Shown here one piece after another: positions 23,451 through 33,678 of a stretch of DNA of 64,000 nt. Position 1 is the stretch's first letter. Each line of letters opens with the position of its first letter. Source of the DNA: Anagrus nilaparvatae. Taxonomy: Eukaryota > Arthropoda > Insecta > Hymenoptera > Mymaridae. The notes under the pieces were generated by a model. That model did not search any database, had not been told where the DNA came from, and saw only the letters and a program-made list of their open reading frames with translations. The position numbers were made by a program, and so were the translations under genes. The DNA lies in NCBI GenBank assembly GCA_022575985.1, contig JAKSXM010000137.1, positions 11,798,001-11,862,000 of the forward strand, read 5' to 3'.

Positions 23451-23837
23451 AAATAATTACTCTAAGTTAGTGAAAAGGTCCATATAATTAACCTTTTTGA
23501 AAATATCTGTAGGACTCGTTATTGATGAAAACCTTTTCAAATAAATAAAATTATAAAATAATTATTTTGAAGCAACCAAAGATATTGGACATTATTTGGG
23601 TTACATATTAATTAGACTGTTAGGTTTCTGTGGTTAAATTTCGCTTGAATTGTTAATTTCGAAAAATTTGCTTGAATATTCTGCATGGGTAGTGTTTATT
23701 TATAAAAAATTTTTATGATAATAATTTAAAATGAATGCTTCCTGGCTACCAATAAAATTTATATAATTTAGATCTGTTTTTTGTTTAGGTTGGTAAAGGA
23801 AAATCACTAACTTAATCACTAAAATTAATTCCACAAG

Positions 23838-23906
23838 GTAAATATTTAATAAAATAATATATTATACATAATTTTTGCTTGTTTCTAAATTATTAAAATC
23901 TTTTAG
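23838..23906 (+). other. 69 bp intron in the 5' UTR of F-box gene 1
   Basis: The donor CACAAG|GTAAAT and the acceptor TCTTTTAG|ATG place the start codon exactly at the 5' end of the second exon. Reading the upstream exon back in the ATG frame meets a TAA five codons before, so the upstream exon is non-coding. The paralogous gene at 32101 has a 73 bp intron in the same place. Confidence 0.7.
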
Positions 23907-25502
23907 ATGTATCAAGAAATGAAAAAAATTAAAAATCAGTCCAGCCAATTATCAGATATTAACCAAATAACCGTTGATTCTTTGAACGATGATTGTTTAA
24001 ATCATATTTTTGATTACTTAAGTGAGACAGAAAAATTAAAATTAGAATCAGTAAATCATAGATGGAATCGAGTTCTCAAAACGTCATGGATTCGCGTAAC
24101 ATTAAAGATAGAAAACCTTTTGCCACCTGGTTTCTTAGCACCTAATAAAATTAATAGTAAAAAAACATCTAATACTAATTTTCTTCTAAATTTTTTAAAA
24201 AATAAAGGCAGCTTTTTTCTTAAATTAAATTTAATTTCATTGTACTTAAGATGTTTAAATCATGAAACTTTTCTAGAAAAATTACCAAATTATTGCAATA
24301 ATTTAACACATTTGACTATAAGAGATATTGATAAATTTTTTACAGATAAAAATTTAAGTTTGCTATTTTGCAATAATGCAAATTTGATGAGCATTAATTT
24401 ATATGATTTAAGTATTTATGGTGATTGTTTTTCGAACTTGAGTTCAAATTGTATTAAGGAATTATTTATTGAAGCTTGTGAAATTGAATCGGAAGGATAT
24501 TTTTACGGTTTTCTATCAAAATTGAAGTTTTTACATAAACTTAAATTCGTACCAAAATTTATTTTTAATGTAAAAGAGAATGAAACTATGAAAGTTATAG
24601 AGGCCTTAATTATGAGTGGATGCGAAGATTTGTCTGAAATTTCTATATCTGGTTATGAAGATATATCTAACCGAAGTCTATCAAAATTTCTTTCAAAGCA
24701 AAAAAAATTACGTAAACTTACAGTAGACCATCGATTAATAATTAATACAGAACTGATCGAAAATTTACCTACAGAATATCTAGAAAATTTTGTAGGTTTT
24801 TTAGTTAAAAAAAATTTATCCACTTATCCATTTAACTCTTTTTACCGTTTTGCAAACCTAAAATATGTTATGTTTTTTTTGAAACTATTTGATGATGAAT
24901 TTTTAATCTCAATAACTAAGTTTATGAATACAAAAAACTTAAACATATATTTTTATAATTACATGGTGACAGAAAAATTAATTCGTAAATTAACAATAAA
25001 TGATCAGACGCCTTACAAAACACAAATTAATCATTCTAAAATGTTTAGAAATATGGAAACATTTAGCATGACTTATGACTTATATGAAGATAATGAGCAT
25101 GTAGAACCTGAAAATTGTGTCAATATCGATCACGCGTTACAATATTTATCTCAATGTGTTAATTTAAAATGCCTAAATGTTATTAAATGTAATTTTAAAA
25201 TTTCAGGATTCAAATGTGATAGCTTTTTTCCAAATTTGGAAAACTTAATGGTTAAACACAGTTTGGTCGATAATTTAGACATTATGTTTTTTGTTGAAAA
25301 ATCGATAAATATTAAAGAAATTAATTTGCATAAAAATAAAAATATAACTGAAGAATTAATAAAAATGATTTACGATTTACAAAATTTACGTAAAAATACA
25401 AAAATTATAAAAATGAATATTTGTCAAGATGGGTATTGGGATAAATTTGACAAAAAGAAATATAAAAATTTATCACCATTAATTTTGGTAAATTACTACT
25501 AA
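23907..25502 (+). CDS. F-box / leucine-rich-repeat-like protein, paralogue 1 (531 aa)
   Basis: Predicted substrate-recognition subunit of an SCF (Skp1-Cullin-F-box) ubiquitin ligase. An F-box lies at about residues 23-66, with LNDDCLNHIFDYLSETEKL and VNHRWNRVLKTSW typical of the Skp1-binding helices. The rest is one uninterrupted exon of irregular leucine/isoleucine-rich segments with recurring 'LRKL', 'NLKYV', 'NLKCLNV' and 'NIKEI' elements, like a diverged LRR solenoid that would bind the target. The start codon follows directly after the 5' UTR intron acceptor and has A at -3. The gene shares order and sequence along its whole length with the gene at 32101-33678, for example 'ESEGYFYGF.SKLKFL', 'FYRFANLKYV' and 'LQYLSQC.NL'. 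The intact frame of this length in an AT-rich background argues for a working gene. The target is unknown. Confidence 0.88.
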   Translation: MYQEMKKIKNQSSQLSDINQITVDSLNDDCLNHIFDYLSETEKLKLESVNHRWNRVLKTSWIRVTLKIENLLPPGFLAPNKINSKKTSNTNFLLNFLKNKGSFFLKLNLISLYLRCLNHETFLEKLPNYCNNLTHLTIRDIDKFFTDKNLSLLFCNNANLMSINLYDLSIYGDCFSNLSSNCIKELFIEACEIESEGYFYGFLSKLKFLHKLKFVPKFIFNVKENETMKVIEALIMSGCEDLSEISISGYEDISNRSLSKFLSKQKKLRKLTVDHRLIINTELIENLPTEYLENFVGFLVKKNLSTYPFNSFYRFANLKYVMFFLKLFDDEFLISITKFMNTKNLNIYFYNYMVTEKLIRKLTINDQTPYKTQINHSKMFRNMETFSMTYDLYEDNEHVEPENCVNIDHALQYLSQCVNLKCLNVIKCNFKISGFKCDSFFPNLENLMVKHSLVDNLDIMFFVEKSINIKEINLHKNKNITEELIKMIYDLQNLRKNTKIIKMNICQDGYWDKFDKKKYKNLSPLILVNYY

Positions 25503-26480
25503 TATTTTGTGTATTATTGAATTCTGTTATTTTGACAATTTAAAAAAGTAAGCAAAAAAATTGTTTTTTTTTAAATTAACTAATTGATTCAAAATATTTC
25601 ATAAGTATAGCTGTAATAATAAAAAAATTAAAACTTATTTTTGAATTTATATTATTTTGTTATATATTTGCTAATAGAATAAATTCTGTAAGATATTTAA
25701 GGTATTGGTATGACTGTTATTTTTATCACCTAAATCAACAACAAATCTAAAGAGGCTTTTCAAAAATTTTCCCAAAGTTTTTTCAGATAAAAAATATTTC
25801 CAATATTACTTCTAACATAATAGTATATTAAGTCTCAAGGGCGCAAAAATTTAGACGGGCACGAGTGATATGTTTACGCTAGTGCCTAAAGTATTTCGCC
25901 CAAAGTGCTTACACTATTTTTTGCCCTACTGGGCTTAAAACGCGTGCTGAAATTTCACAAAAAATTTTACACCCAGGCGGGCAAAAAATTTTTTAAAAAT
26001 AATTTATCAGGCAAATTTGCTTAATTAATGTAGTCAACTAAATTATAAGTAAGAAACTACTTACCTTTTCTAAAGTAATAGAGATTAGTTATATCCTGGT
26101 TATATCCATGTATCAAATATGAGTTTTAAAAATCATTTATATTTTTTTCTCAACAAGGTTATAATAATAAAGGTTATATAAATAATATAGTAATTGATAA
26201 TTTGAAAGTGATCTAAGATATTTGTAGTACAAAAAATTACTAAAATGTAATAAAATATAAAGCCCCTGTATTACTGTTAACTGTATGCAATTCTATGTAA
26301 TACGATATTACGCCTAAAAAGGAAAATAATATTGAAACAAAAATATTTACAAATTTTAGGTTTGCATCAGAAAAATCATGTGATATAGAGTAGCATAAAA
26401 CTAGAACCTCCATTAAAGAAATTGAGGGTACATCAAAAATAAAAAAAATAAAAAAAACAATGGAATTTTTTTATTTTTTT
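25503..26480. other. Spacer with a small MITE-like inverted repeat
   Basis: Mostly AT-rich and geneless. At about 25838-26000 a short element reads 'GGGCGCAAAAATTTAGACGGGCA' on the left and, inverted, 'TTTTGCCCGCCTGGGTGTAAAATT' on the right, with 'CGCCCAAAGTGCTTACACTATT' and 'GCCCTACTGGGCTT' between. It is probably a decayed MITE. Confidence 0.45.
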
Positions 26481-26690
26481 TAATGCCGAAAACATAGGAA
26501 CAAATTACAAGTTTTGAGGCCAAAACACAGAAATTGAGTACGAGATATTTCGGTTATATCCATGCAAATAATACATATACACATAAATACTTTTTTAAAA
26601 AACCGTTTTTTTAGTTTACGGAAACCTCAAAATGTACTTATATGCATAAATATAAAAACTTTTTTTTGCGATGGTTCCTTTTATTAGAAA
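26480..26690 (-). repeat. Hairpin-ended repeat family, copy F (degraded 5' part)
   Basis: Reading the minus strand, the order is the family lead-in: a GGTTCC-like box near 26680, 'TATATGCATAAATATAAAAAC', 'AAACTAAAAAAACGG' and a degenerated GT tract. It is a decayed copy without subunits. Confidence 0.5.
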
Positions 26691-26729
26691 CAAAGAAACC
26701 AAAGAGTTTAATAATCTATCAAGAGAAGA

Positions 26730-27580
26730 CAACTATACCTTTGGGTAACTAAATTACAATCTATAGTTATGGATGACTTTAATATGTAACAAAATAAAAC
26801 TGTTAATACCCATTTCTTCCAATAGGCCTTCTAGGCTTAGAAAAAAGGCTCAGTCTTAATAAATTAAGCTTTTTGATAATCTTGCAAATTCGCAAATTAT
26901 CAAAGATTTCTGGTTGGACTCATTTTTTTGGTGTATCACCTTTCAAGCCCCGTAAACCGCAATTTTTTTTACGAATTCTCTCATCACTATAGCGAATTAA
27001 CCAAATGGCCATTTTTTGCCCAAAATTATCAATATTTAAATTGCTGCCAAAATTGTAATTTTTGTTGAAAATGGGATTTATTTTTTTTTCTACAAGCTTC
27101 AGATTTTGAAAAATTCTTTACTCGTCTCTTTTCTTTTAATACTTTCTCGCTTTTCAAAGATTATAACTTTTATAAAAAATCCTGAAATTGGGTTTCTGTT
27201 TTAAAATTACCATTATCTAGCAAACTAACGATTGAAAAGAGACGAGTAAAAAATTTTTGAGACCTATAAAATTCATATTCATCAAAATTTACAACTTTGG
27301 CAGCAATTTAAAAATTGACCATTTGGTGGTTTACGGGGCTTGAAAGGTGACACTTACAGAAAAAAATGATACCAACCAGAAGTTTTTTGGTTAATTTGCG
27401 AGGTTGCAGATTATATATTAAAAATTACCAAAAAGCCCTGTTTATTAAGGTTGAGCCCTGTATTTTTAAGCCTAGAAGACCCATCGGAATAAACGGAGGT
27501 TGCTCTTCCAACATATTTAAGTCATCCATAACTATAGATTGTGATTTAGTTTCCCAAAGATAGCGGTCTCCCCTTGCTAG
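26730..27580. mobile_element. Fold-back element related to the centre of the giant palindrome
   Basis: The left arm (about 26740-27150) and right arm (about 27230-27575) mirror each other: 'AATCTATAGTTATGGATGACTT', 'CCTTCTAGGCTTA', 'CACCTTTCAAGCCCCGTAAACC' and 'TTACTCGTCTCTTTTC'. The inner blocks 'GCTGCCAAAATT', 'TACTCGTCT' and the 'CC..CTGGTTGG.CTCATTTTTTTG' block also occur in the 35.6-37.8 kb palindrome, so the two belong to one family. Open frames at 27366-27563 and 27425-27610 lie in the right arm. Confidence 0.7.
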
Positions 27581-28708
27581 ACTTTTTTTTCTCTTTATTT
27601 TTAAATTCATGATTTCAAAGCAAAATCACGACAATGAACGAAAATCCAGTCCGGAGATTTCCGATTAGCTTACACAATGCAGAAGCAGAAATAGAGGGAA
27701 CAAAAACTTCGTCAGCTGCTTCCATAATTGTAAGCATAGTGGTTATTTGTTTGTTTGCTATATACAAAAATTTGCTAATATGTATTAGCTAAAATTTATG
27801 GTTCATTATCTTTTTTAAATATAAAAATATCAAGTCATCATTATCAGGTAAAAAAATTATTAAATATAAGTATATAAATGCATATAAAATTTAGTTACAT
27901 CCTGGTTACATTGAGAGTCCCAATAAAAACGAGTTGAATGTTGATCAGCCTGCGATATAACCGACAGAGTATTTTAACTCAATCTATAGTATAGTAATTG
28001 TAATTACCGACTGTAGAAATGCAATCGTTCTCAAACAGCATTGTAACAAAAGTAAAGATATTTGAAATTGTGACATCACAATTATTCAACACCCCCCTTC
28101 CCCCAGTGTCACAATCTGTCACAATCGCTTGACCCCTCCCTCCCCCCAAAGCTGTGACATCATTTATGGAAGCTCCCTAATATTTTCAATTTATATATTA
28201 AAAAGTATAGCATATTTATTTAAGTATTCATTCTAGTGAAAATATTTTCGATTTATATATTAAATAGTATAGCATATTTATTTAAAAATTTATTCTAGTG
28301 AAAATAAAAAAAATACATCAAGAACATCAAACAATAAGTTATAAATTTGTTAGAAATATATGGTCCTTGTTATTAATTGTTCACAAATGGCCTCCCATCT
28401 TTTGCCCGTGCTCCGTCACAGTATGGTTCCAACCTCATGAATGCGATTAAAAATTAGGCAAAAAAATTGTTAAAATTTTTATGCCTATATTTTTGGTTGT
28501 AAGATTTATATTAAATTTTTTTTCCATAATATACATAGGTACTACTTCCTTAGGCTACGTTGCCATAAAGTTTGAGTTATAGTTTTTTTATAATTCATCA
28601 CTTCCTCTTATAAGGTATGTGGGTGTAAAAGCATAGTTTGATAATTTGGTTTATGCTAATCCTTAGGCTACGCATGTATGCGTAAGACTGGAACAATTTT
28701 GGTTTATA
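27581..28708. other. Spacer with possible captured exon and short tandem duplication
   Basis: 27634-27729 (plus) is an open stretch starting ATG and ending with ATAATT|GTAAGC, which could be a first exon. No partner exon was found, so it is not called. At about 28182-28310 a ~64 bp unit 'ATTTATATATTAAA.AGTATAGC' is present twice in tandem. C-rich sequence at 28090-28150 (CACCCCCCTTCCCCC, GTGACATCA) looks like a transposon fragment. Confidence 0.4.
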
Positions 28709-28790
28709 TAGAGGAACCATTGTAATAGGTGAAATTTGGATTTTTGGAACAAGCAAGTTTTAGAGCCCAGAAAGCTAAAAAACCGAGTTA
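28709..28790 (+). repeat. Hairpin-ended repeat family, copy G (5' fragment)
   Basis: 'GAGGAACCATTGTAATAGGTG', 'TTTTAGAGCCCAGAAAGCTA' and 'AAAACCGAG' match the first ~90 bp of the family. It stops before the GT tract. It lies next to the inverted copy H. Confidence 0.65.
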
Positions 28791-28859
28791 TAGTTTTAAG
28801 AAATTCATAATTTCTCAATTTTTGTATTTAAATTTTATCCGTCAAAAAATAAAAATACC

Positions 28860-29602
28860 CTGACAACTAGCTGACACAGATATCACCGATTACAACCATG
28901 CAATCATACATTCATTTCTATTAACTTTTAAAAGTTAAAAGAAAATTTATGCATTGAATTCAACTAAATCTATTTTTTTCAAAATAAAATCTCACGTAAT
29001 TCATTGGATAATAATTATTCAAGATAGTACTTTCATGGAATTAAATGAGGCATTACACCAAAAAAAAAAAAAAAATATTGCAGTTTAAAAAAACTTTTTT
29101 AATTTTGAGAAAAAAATTTTGAAAAAATTCGGTATCAGATCCAAAAAAAGACTATAAACAAACTTTCTAAAACTAGTACTTTCATAGGAATAAATTAGGT
29201 ACTAAGTCCAAAAAGAAAAAAAAAGTTTGTGTTTTTTGTATTTTTTCGTGAAAAAAATTTTGGGAAAAAAATTTTCAAAAAATTAAGTATCAGATTCGAG
29301 ATATCGAGTAAAAATCATACTTTCAAATATAAGTACTTTCGTGGAAATAAATGAGGTATTACATCCAAATTAAAAAAAAAAAAAAGTAGTTTGAGATTTT
29401 TTGATGAAAAAATTTTTGAAAAAAAAATTAGGTCTTAATTCCATAATGGTTGTGAAATTTCACCGGTTACACACACACATACACATACATACTTTTTTAA
29501 AAAACCGGTTTTTTAGCTTCCTGGGGTCTCAAAACGTGCTTATATGCCAAAAAATCAAAAATCGAAATTTGAGCTATCACAATGGTTCCTCTTTGAGGAT
29601 CC
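28860..29602 (-). repeat. Hairpin-ended AT-rich repeat family, copy H (near full length, inverted)
   Basis: On the minus strand this runs from the 5' hairpin (29602 down: GGATCCTCAAAGAGGAACC, one base pair decayed) through the lead-in 'AGCTTCCTGGGGTCTC', a short GT tract (29460-29495) and ~140 bp subunits to a decayed terminal hairpin (GTGTCAGCTAGTTGTCAG) at about 28860. Length is 743 bp, close to the 749 bp copy at 40808. A further family-like block ('GCCTAATTTTTTTCGCAAGAG') follows at 29630-29790. The 111-codon frame at 29401-29736 is not a gene. Confidence 0.75.
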
Positions 29603-29819
29603 AAAAACCCATGCTTTTTTTTTTTGTTGACGTAATGCCTAATTTTTTTCGCAAGAGTTCTAGTTTTAATGTATTTGGGGTCACTTTATTTCTCAGATAT
29701 GAAACAAAAAATTGTAAAAATTTTCAACTCATATGACTATTTGTCATTGTATTTCAGGAATCGTAGTGCCACTACGGAACCCCATTTTCGGTGTTTGTAG
29801 AAGCAGCCTAAACGAAAAA

Positions 29820-30470
29820 TGCCCCAAATTGCAGTTTTAAAACAACAAAAAATTTTTAAACCAATATTTTCAATATCTAGGTGCTCTATATCTATAGAAA
29901 ATCTAAATGTATCTTTAAAATGAAAAATATATTAGCTATTTTTTTAAACTTTTTAGACCATTTTATAAATTCAAAGCCATATTCTTAAAAAAAAATTTTA
30001 AACTAATATTTTCAATATCTCTAGGGTCCCTATCTATAGAGAATCCTATTTTTTTAAAAAGATGGTTGAATATTCTTAGATTTTACCCTTTTTTTGAAGT
30101 TTCTATAGCTGGAGACCCTATTAGAGAATTTTAAATTAATTTGAATTATAGGTTTAAAATTTTTTTTTTAAGGAATGGTTCAATATTTTTCAAATGATCT
30201 AAGACGAAAGATAATCTGCAAATATATTTTTAGATTTTTTCCATATATTTTAAGTTTTTATAGACAGGGATCCTAGAGAATTTGAAATTATTAGTTAAAA
30301 AATTTTTTTTTAAGTGTAGCTCAGTACATTGTGCAAAATCTCTAGGGTCCCTACCTATATAGAATCCAAATTTTTTGGTAAAACGTAAAGCTATATTAGC
30401 TGTTATTTTTACTTTTAAGACCATTTTATAAATACTAAGCCATATTCTTTAAATATCTAGGGTAATAATG
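29820..30470. repeat. Diverged tandem repeat, ~190 bp units
   Basis: Blocks 'AATATCTCTAGGGTCCCTATC', 'TATAGAGAATCC' and 'ACCATTTTATAAAT.C.AAGCCATATTCTT' recur three to four times with strong divergence (about 29870, 30010, 30110 and 30340). No gene is present. Confidence 0.55.
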
Positions 30471-31810
30471 CATGCGGGAGTCCCACTTAGATTATGCAAG
30501 TGGGAGTCTCTCTTGGATAATCCTAGCATAAGATAAAGCAGGCAGGAGTCCTGCTTGGATAATGGAATCGGGAATCTCTCTCGGCTAATGCAAATTAGAG
30601 AACCTTTTTAATATTGCAAGCGGAAGTCCCTCTTGGAATATCAAAGGGGAGGATAATGCAAGCGGGAGTCCCGTTTGGGAAATTCTAGCACGAGTCTTTT
30701 TCGGCTAAAGCAAGCTGAAGCCGTTTTTTGATATTGCAGGTGGGAGTACCGCTTGGATAATAAAAGCGGGAGTCTCTCTCGGCTCATGCAAACTGGTGAC
30801 CCTATTAGATATTGCAAGCGGTAGTCCCGCTTAAATAATGCAAACGGGAATCTCTATTGAATAATGCAAGCGAGAGACCTCTTTAGATATTGCAAGTGAG
30901 GGATAATGCAGTTTTTTTTTTTTTTTTTAGGATGAAAATAGCCCCTCCTCGCTACTTTCCGTGAGGAACAACCACCGAAACGCGGCGCGAGCATTTGCAT
31001 ACAAGTATGCAGATGCATTGTTCCTCTTCGTTAGAAACGAAATAATCTTGACTTGGAGGTATTGAGTGCGTCACATTATTATGCGTTTACACTCTATCAT
31101 GAAGTTAGAAGAAAAATGACGGGTGATAGTTAGCATGAATTATCAGGCAAAAACCCCACGTGGGGAAAAACCTGAATGAAATTTAATGAAATTTTTAATT
31201 ATTTAATTTGACTTAGGATGTATGGGGATAATGCAGGCAGGAGCCCCGCTAAAATAATGCAAGCGGGAGTCTCTACAAATAATCCAAGCAGGAGACCACT
31301 TTAAGATAAAACAGGCGGGACTCCCGTTTGGGAAATTCTAGCGGGAATCTCTCTTGGCTAATGCAAACTGGAGACCCTTTTAGACATTGCAAGCGGGAGT
31401 CGGTCTTGGAATATCAATGGGGGGATAATGCAAGCGGGAGTCCGGCTTAGATAATGCAAACAGGAGTCTCTCTGGGCTAATACAAACTAGAGACCCTGTT
31501 AGATAATGCGAGCATGAGTACATCATGGAATATCAAAGTGGGGGATAATTCAGGGTGGAGTCTAGCTTAGATAATGCAAGCGGGAGTCTCTCTCGGATAA
31601 TGCAAGCGGGAGACCCCTTAAGATACTGAAAGCAAGAGATAAAGCGGGCGGGAGTCCTGTTTGGGTAATACTAGCGCTAGACTCTCTCAGTTAAAGCAAG
31701 CTGAAGTCCCTTATTGATATTCCTTGCTGATATCCCGCTTGGGTCATGGAAACGGGAATCTTTCTCGGCTAATTCAAACTGGAGATCCTATTAGACGGAA
31801 ACCGGAATTC
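30470..31810. repeat. GC-richer minisatellite built on AATGCAAGCGGGAGTCCCGCTTGG
   Basis: Two blocks (30470-30905 and 31225-31805) are made of 27-30 bp units: 'ATAATGCAAGCGGGAGTC' followed by variants 'CCGCTTGG', 'TCTCTCGG' or 'CCTTTTAG'. Three or four variant units alternate to form a higher-order period near 100 bp. Many units are near-palindromes (AAGCGGGAGTCCCGCTT). The blocks flank a ~300 bp unrelated stretch (30920-31220) containing 'GAAACGCGGCGCGAGCATTTGC'. The array stands out by composition and lies between the two F-box paralogues. Confidence 0.8.
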
Positions 31811-32016
31811 CGCTGTAAAAAACCGCTACTGGATTTTTTTTTTAAATAATGTTTTAATCAACATGTAAATTTCGCGCCATGCTAAGAACTGTTCCATGTA
31901 TAGACTACCTCTCTTAATATCTTCTATTCAGCCAATTATTGATTTAAATATACTGATTTGCAGGTTATATCTAAAAGAAACTTCATATGTTTTAAGAAAA
32001 CCAAAAATCTAACTAG

Positions 32017-32089
32017 GTAAATAAAATAATAATTTTTTAATAGCTATATTTAATTTCTTGATTTTTAAATGTTATTTTTAACTTTTTAG
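32017..32089 (+). other. 73 bp intron in the 5' UTR of F-box gene 2
   Basis: The donor AACTAG|GTAAAT and the acceptor CTTTTTAG|ATTTACAC lie 11 bp before the ATG. Position and size parallel the 69 bp intron of paralogue 1, which supports both. Confidence 0.65.
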
Positions 32090-32100
32090 ATTTACACAAA

Positions 32101-33678
32101 ATGCAAGATTTACAAAACAAAGATCTAATAAAACAACCATCCCTCGTCAATGATATAACAATTGATTGTTTGAACGAAGATTGCTTAATTCATATTTTCC
32201 AATATTTAAATCTAACAGAAAAATTAAAAATAGAATCTGTTAATAGAAGATGGAATCAAATTGTCAAGACTTCATGGAATCAAATTATTTTAAGAATACA
32301 AAACATTGTGCCATTTAGATTTAACGACGATGAAAGAAAGAAAACTGCCAAAACAAATTTTATCATAAATATTTTAAAAAAGAATGGTAATTATCTACGT
32401 AAAATAGATTTAAATTCATTTTACATTAAAAATTCAAAATATGAAATGCTGTTAGAAAACTTACCAAAATTTTGCAGTAATTTAACTAATTTATCTATAA
32501 GTGACACAGATAAATTGTTTACGGATAAAAATTTAAAGTTATTATTTTTAAGCAATGTAAATTTAATTAATATTACTTTAGCAAGTTTAAATATTTATGG
32601 TAACTGTTTTGTAAATTTGAATTCAAAATCTGTAAGAGAATTATCTATTAAGCAATGTACTTTTGAATCAGAAGGATATTTTTACGGGTTTATTTCAAAA
32701 TTAAAGTTTTTGAATAAATTTGAATTTCAATCTAGGTTTCAAAATGATAAAGAAATAGTTAACGTTATAGAGTCTTTAATAATGAGCGAATGCAAAGATT
32801 TACGCGAAATTCGTATATTTGATAATGGTTCACTCAACCAAAGTCTTTCGATACTACTGTCGAATCAAAAAAATCTTCGTAAACTTATACTAAGCCGCGT
32901 AATAATTAATAAAAAATTGGTTGAAAGTATATCGTCAGAATATCTTGAAGATTTTGTTGGCGCTTACATCAATAAAGACATTTGTTCAAATTATTTTTTT
33001 GAACCTTTTTATCGATTCGCAAATTTAAAATATGTTCATTTTAATTTGGAACTATTAGATAATAATTTTTTGTTGTCAATAACCAAGTATGTTAATACAA
33101 AACGCTTAGAAATATGTTTTGATGGGTATTCATTATCAGAAGAATCAAGCAGTAACCTAAAACGGCAGCAAAATGAGCACTTAATATCAAATAAGTCGCA
33201 AACTTATTTTAGATTGTTCCAAAATTTAGAAAGGTTAAATCTAGAATGCAGATATTTTACCAATAGGGACATACCTAAAAACTATGTGACCATAAATTAT
33301 GCACTGCAATATTTATCACAATGTGATAATTTAAGGTATTTGGCCATAGGAAAATGTAATTTTAAAACTTCAGAATTTAATTATGACAGCTTTCTTCCAA
33401 ATTTAGAAATTTTAAAAATAAGTAACAGTTCAGCAAGTAATTTAGATATTGCGTACTTTGTAAAAAAATCTGCGAATATCAAAGAAATTGAAATTAAATA
33501 TTGTCAGAATGTAACTGAAGAAGTGATAAAAATTATTTATGATATAAAAAATAATCGTAATGATGCTAAAATTATGAAAATAACAATAATTTTAACAGAT
33601 GAAGAATGGGATAATTTTGACCAAGATAAATATAAAGACTTGTCATCTTTCATTTTGGTGGATTATCAAACCTGGTGA
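32101..33678 (+). CDS. F-box / leucine-rich-repeat-like protein, paralogue 2 (525 aa)
   Basis: Predicted SCF ubiquitin-ligase adaptor, paralogue of the gene at 23907. The F-box is at about residues 21-64 ('LNEDCLIHIFQYLNLTEKL' and 'VNRRWNQIVKTSW'). A leucine-rich region follows to the C-terminus with the same landmarks as paralogue 1 ('ESEGYFYGFISKLKFL', 'FYRFANLKYV', 'LQYLSQCDNLRYL', 'NVTEEVIKIIYD', and a C-terminal 'DEEWDNFDQDKYKDL'). The coding part is a single exon. By eye the two proteins share about half of their residues, with the F-box and a C-terminal block best kept and the middle much more variable. That pattern fits target-binding surfaces changing faster than the Skp1 contact. 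Duplication predates the repeat insertions that now separate the genes. Confidence 0.88.
   Translation: MQDLQNKDLIKQPSLVNDITIDCLNEDCLIHIFQYLNLTEKLKIESVNRRWNQIVKTSWNQIILRIQNIVPFRFNDDERKKTAKTNFIINILKKNGNYLRKIDLNSFYIKNSKYEMLLENLPKFCSNLTNLSISDTDKLFTDKNLKLLFLSNVNLINITLASLNIYGNCFVNLNSKSVRELSIKQCTFESEGYFYGFISKLKFLNKFEFQSRFQNDKEIVNVIESLIMSECKDLREIRIFDNGSLNQSLSILLSNQKNLRKLILSRVIINKKLVESISSEYLEDFVGAYINKDICSNYFFEPFYRFANLKYVHFNLELLDNNFLLSITKYVNTKRLEICFDGYSLSEESSSNLKRQQNEHLISNKSQTYFRLFQNLERLNLECRYFTNRDIPKNYVTINYALQYLSQCDNLRYLAIGKCNFKTSEFNYDSFLPNLEILKISNSSASNLDIAYFVKKSANIKEIEIKYCQNVTEEVIKIIYDIKNNRNDAKIMKITIILTDEEWDNFDQDKYKDLSSFILVDYQTW

Noticed and set aside
27425..27610. 61-codon minus frame and 27366-27563 plus frame
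   Set aside because: Both lie in the right arm of the fold-back element, with mirrored sequence in the left arm. They are kept only as a hint of captured sequence.
30470..31810. CRISPR array (regular short repeats)
   Set aside because: Units are contiguous, variable and without unique spacers, and the genome is eukaryotic. It is a minisatellite.
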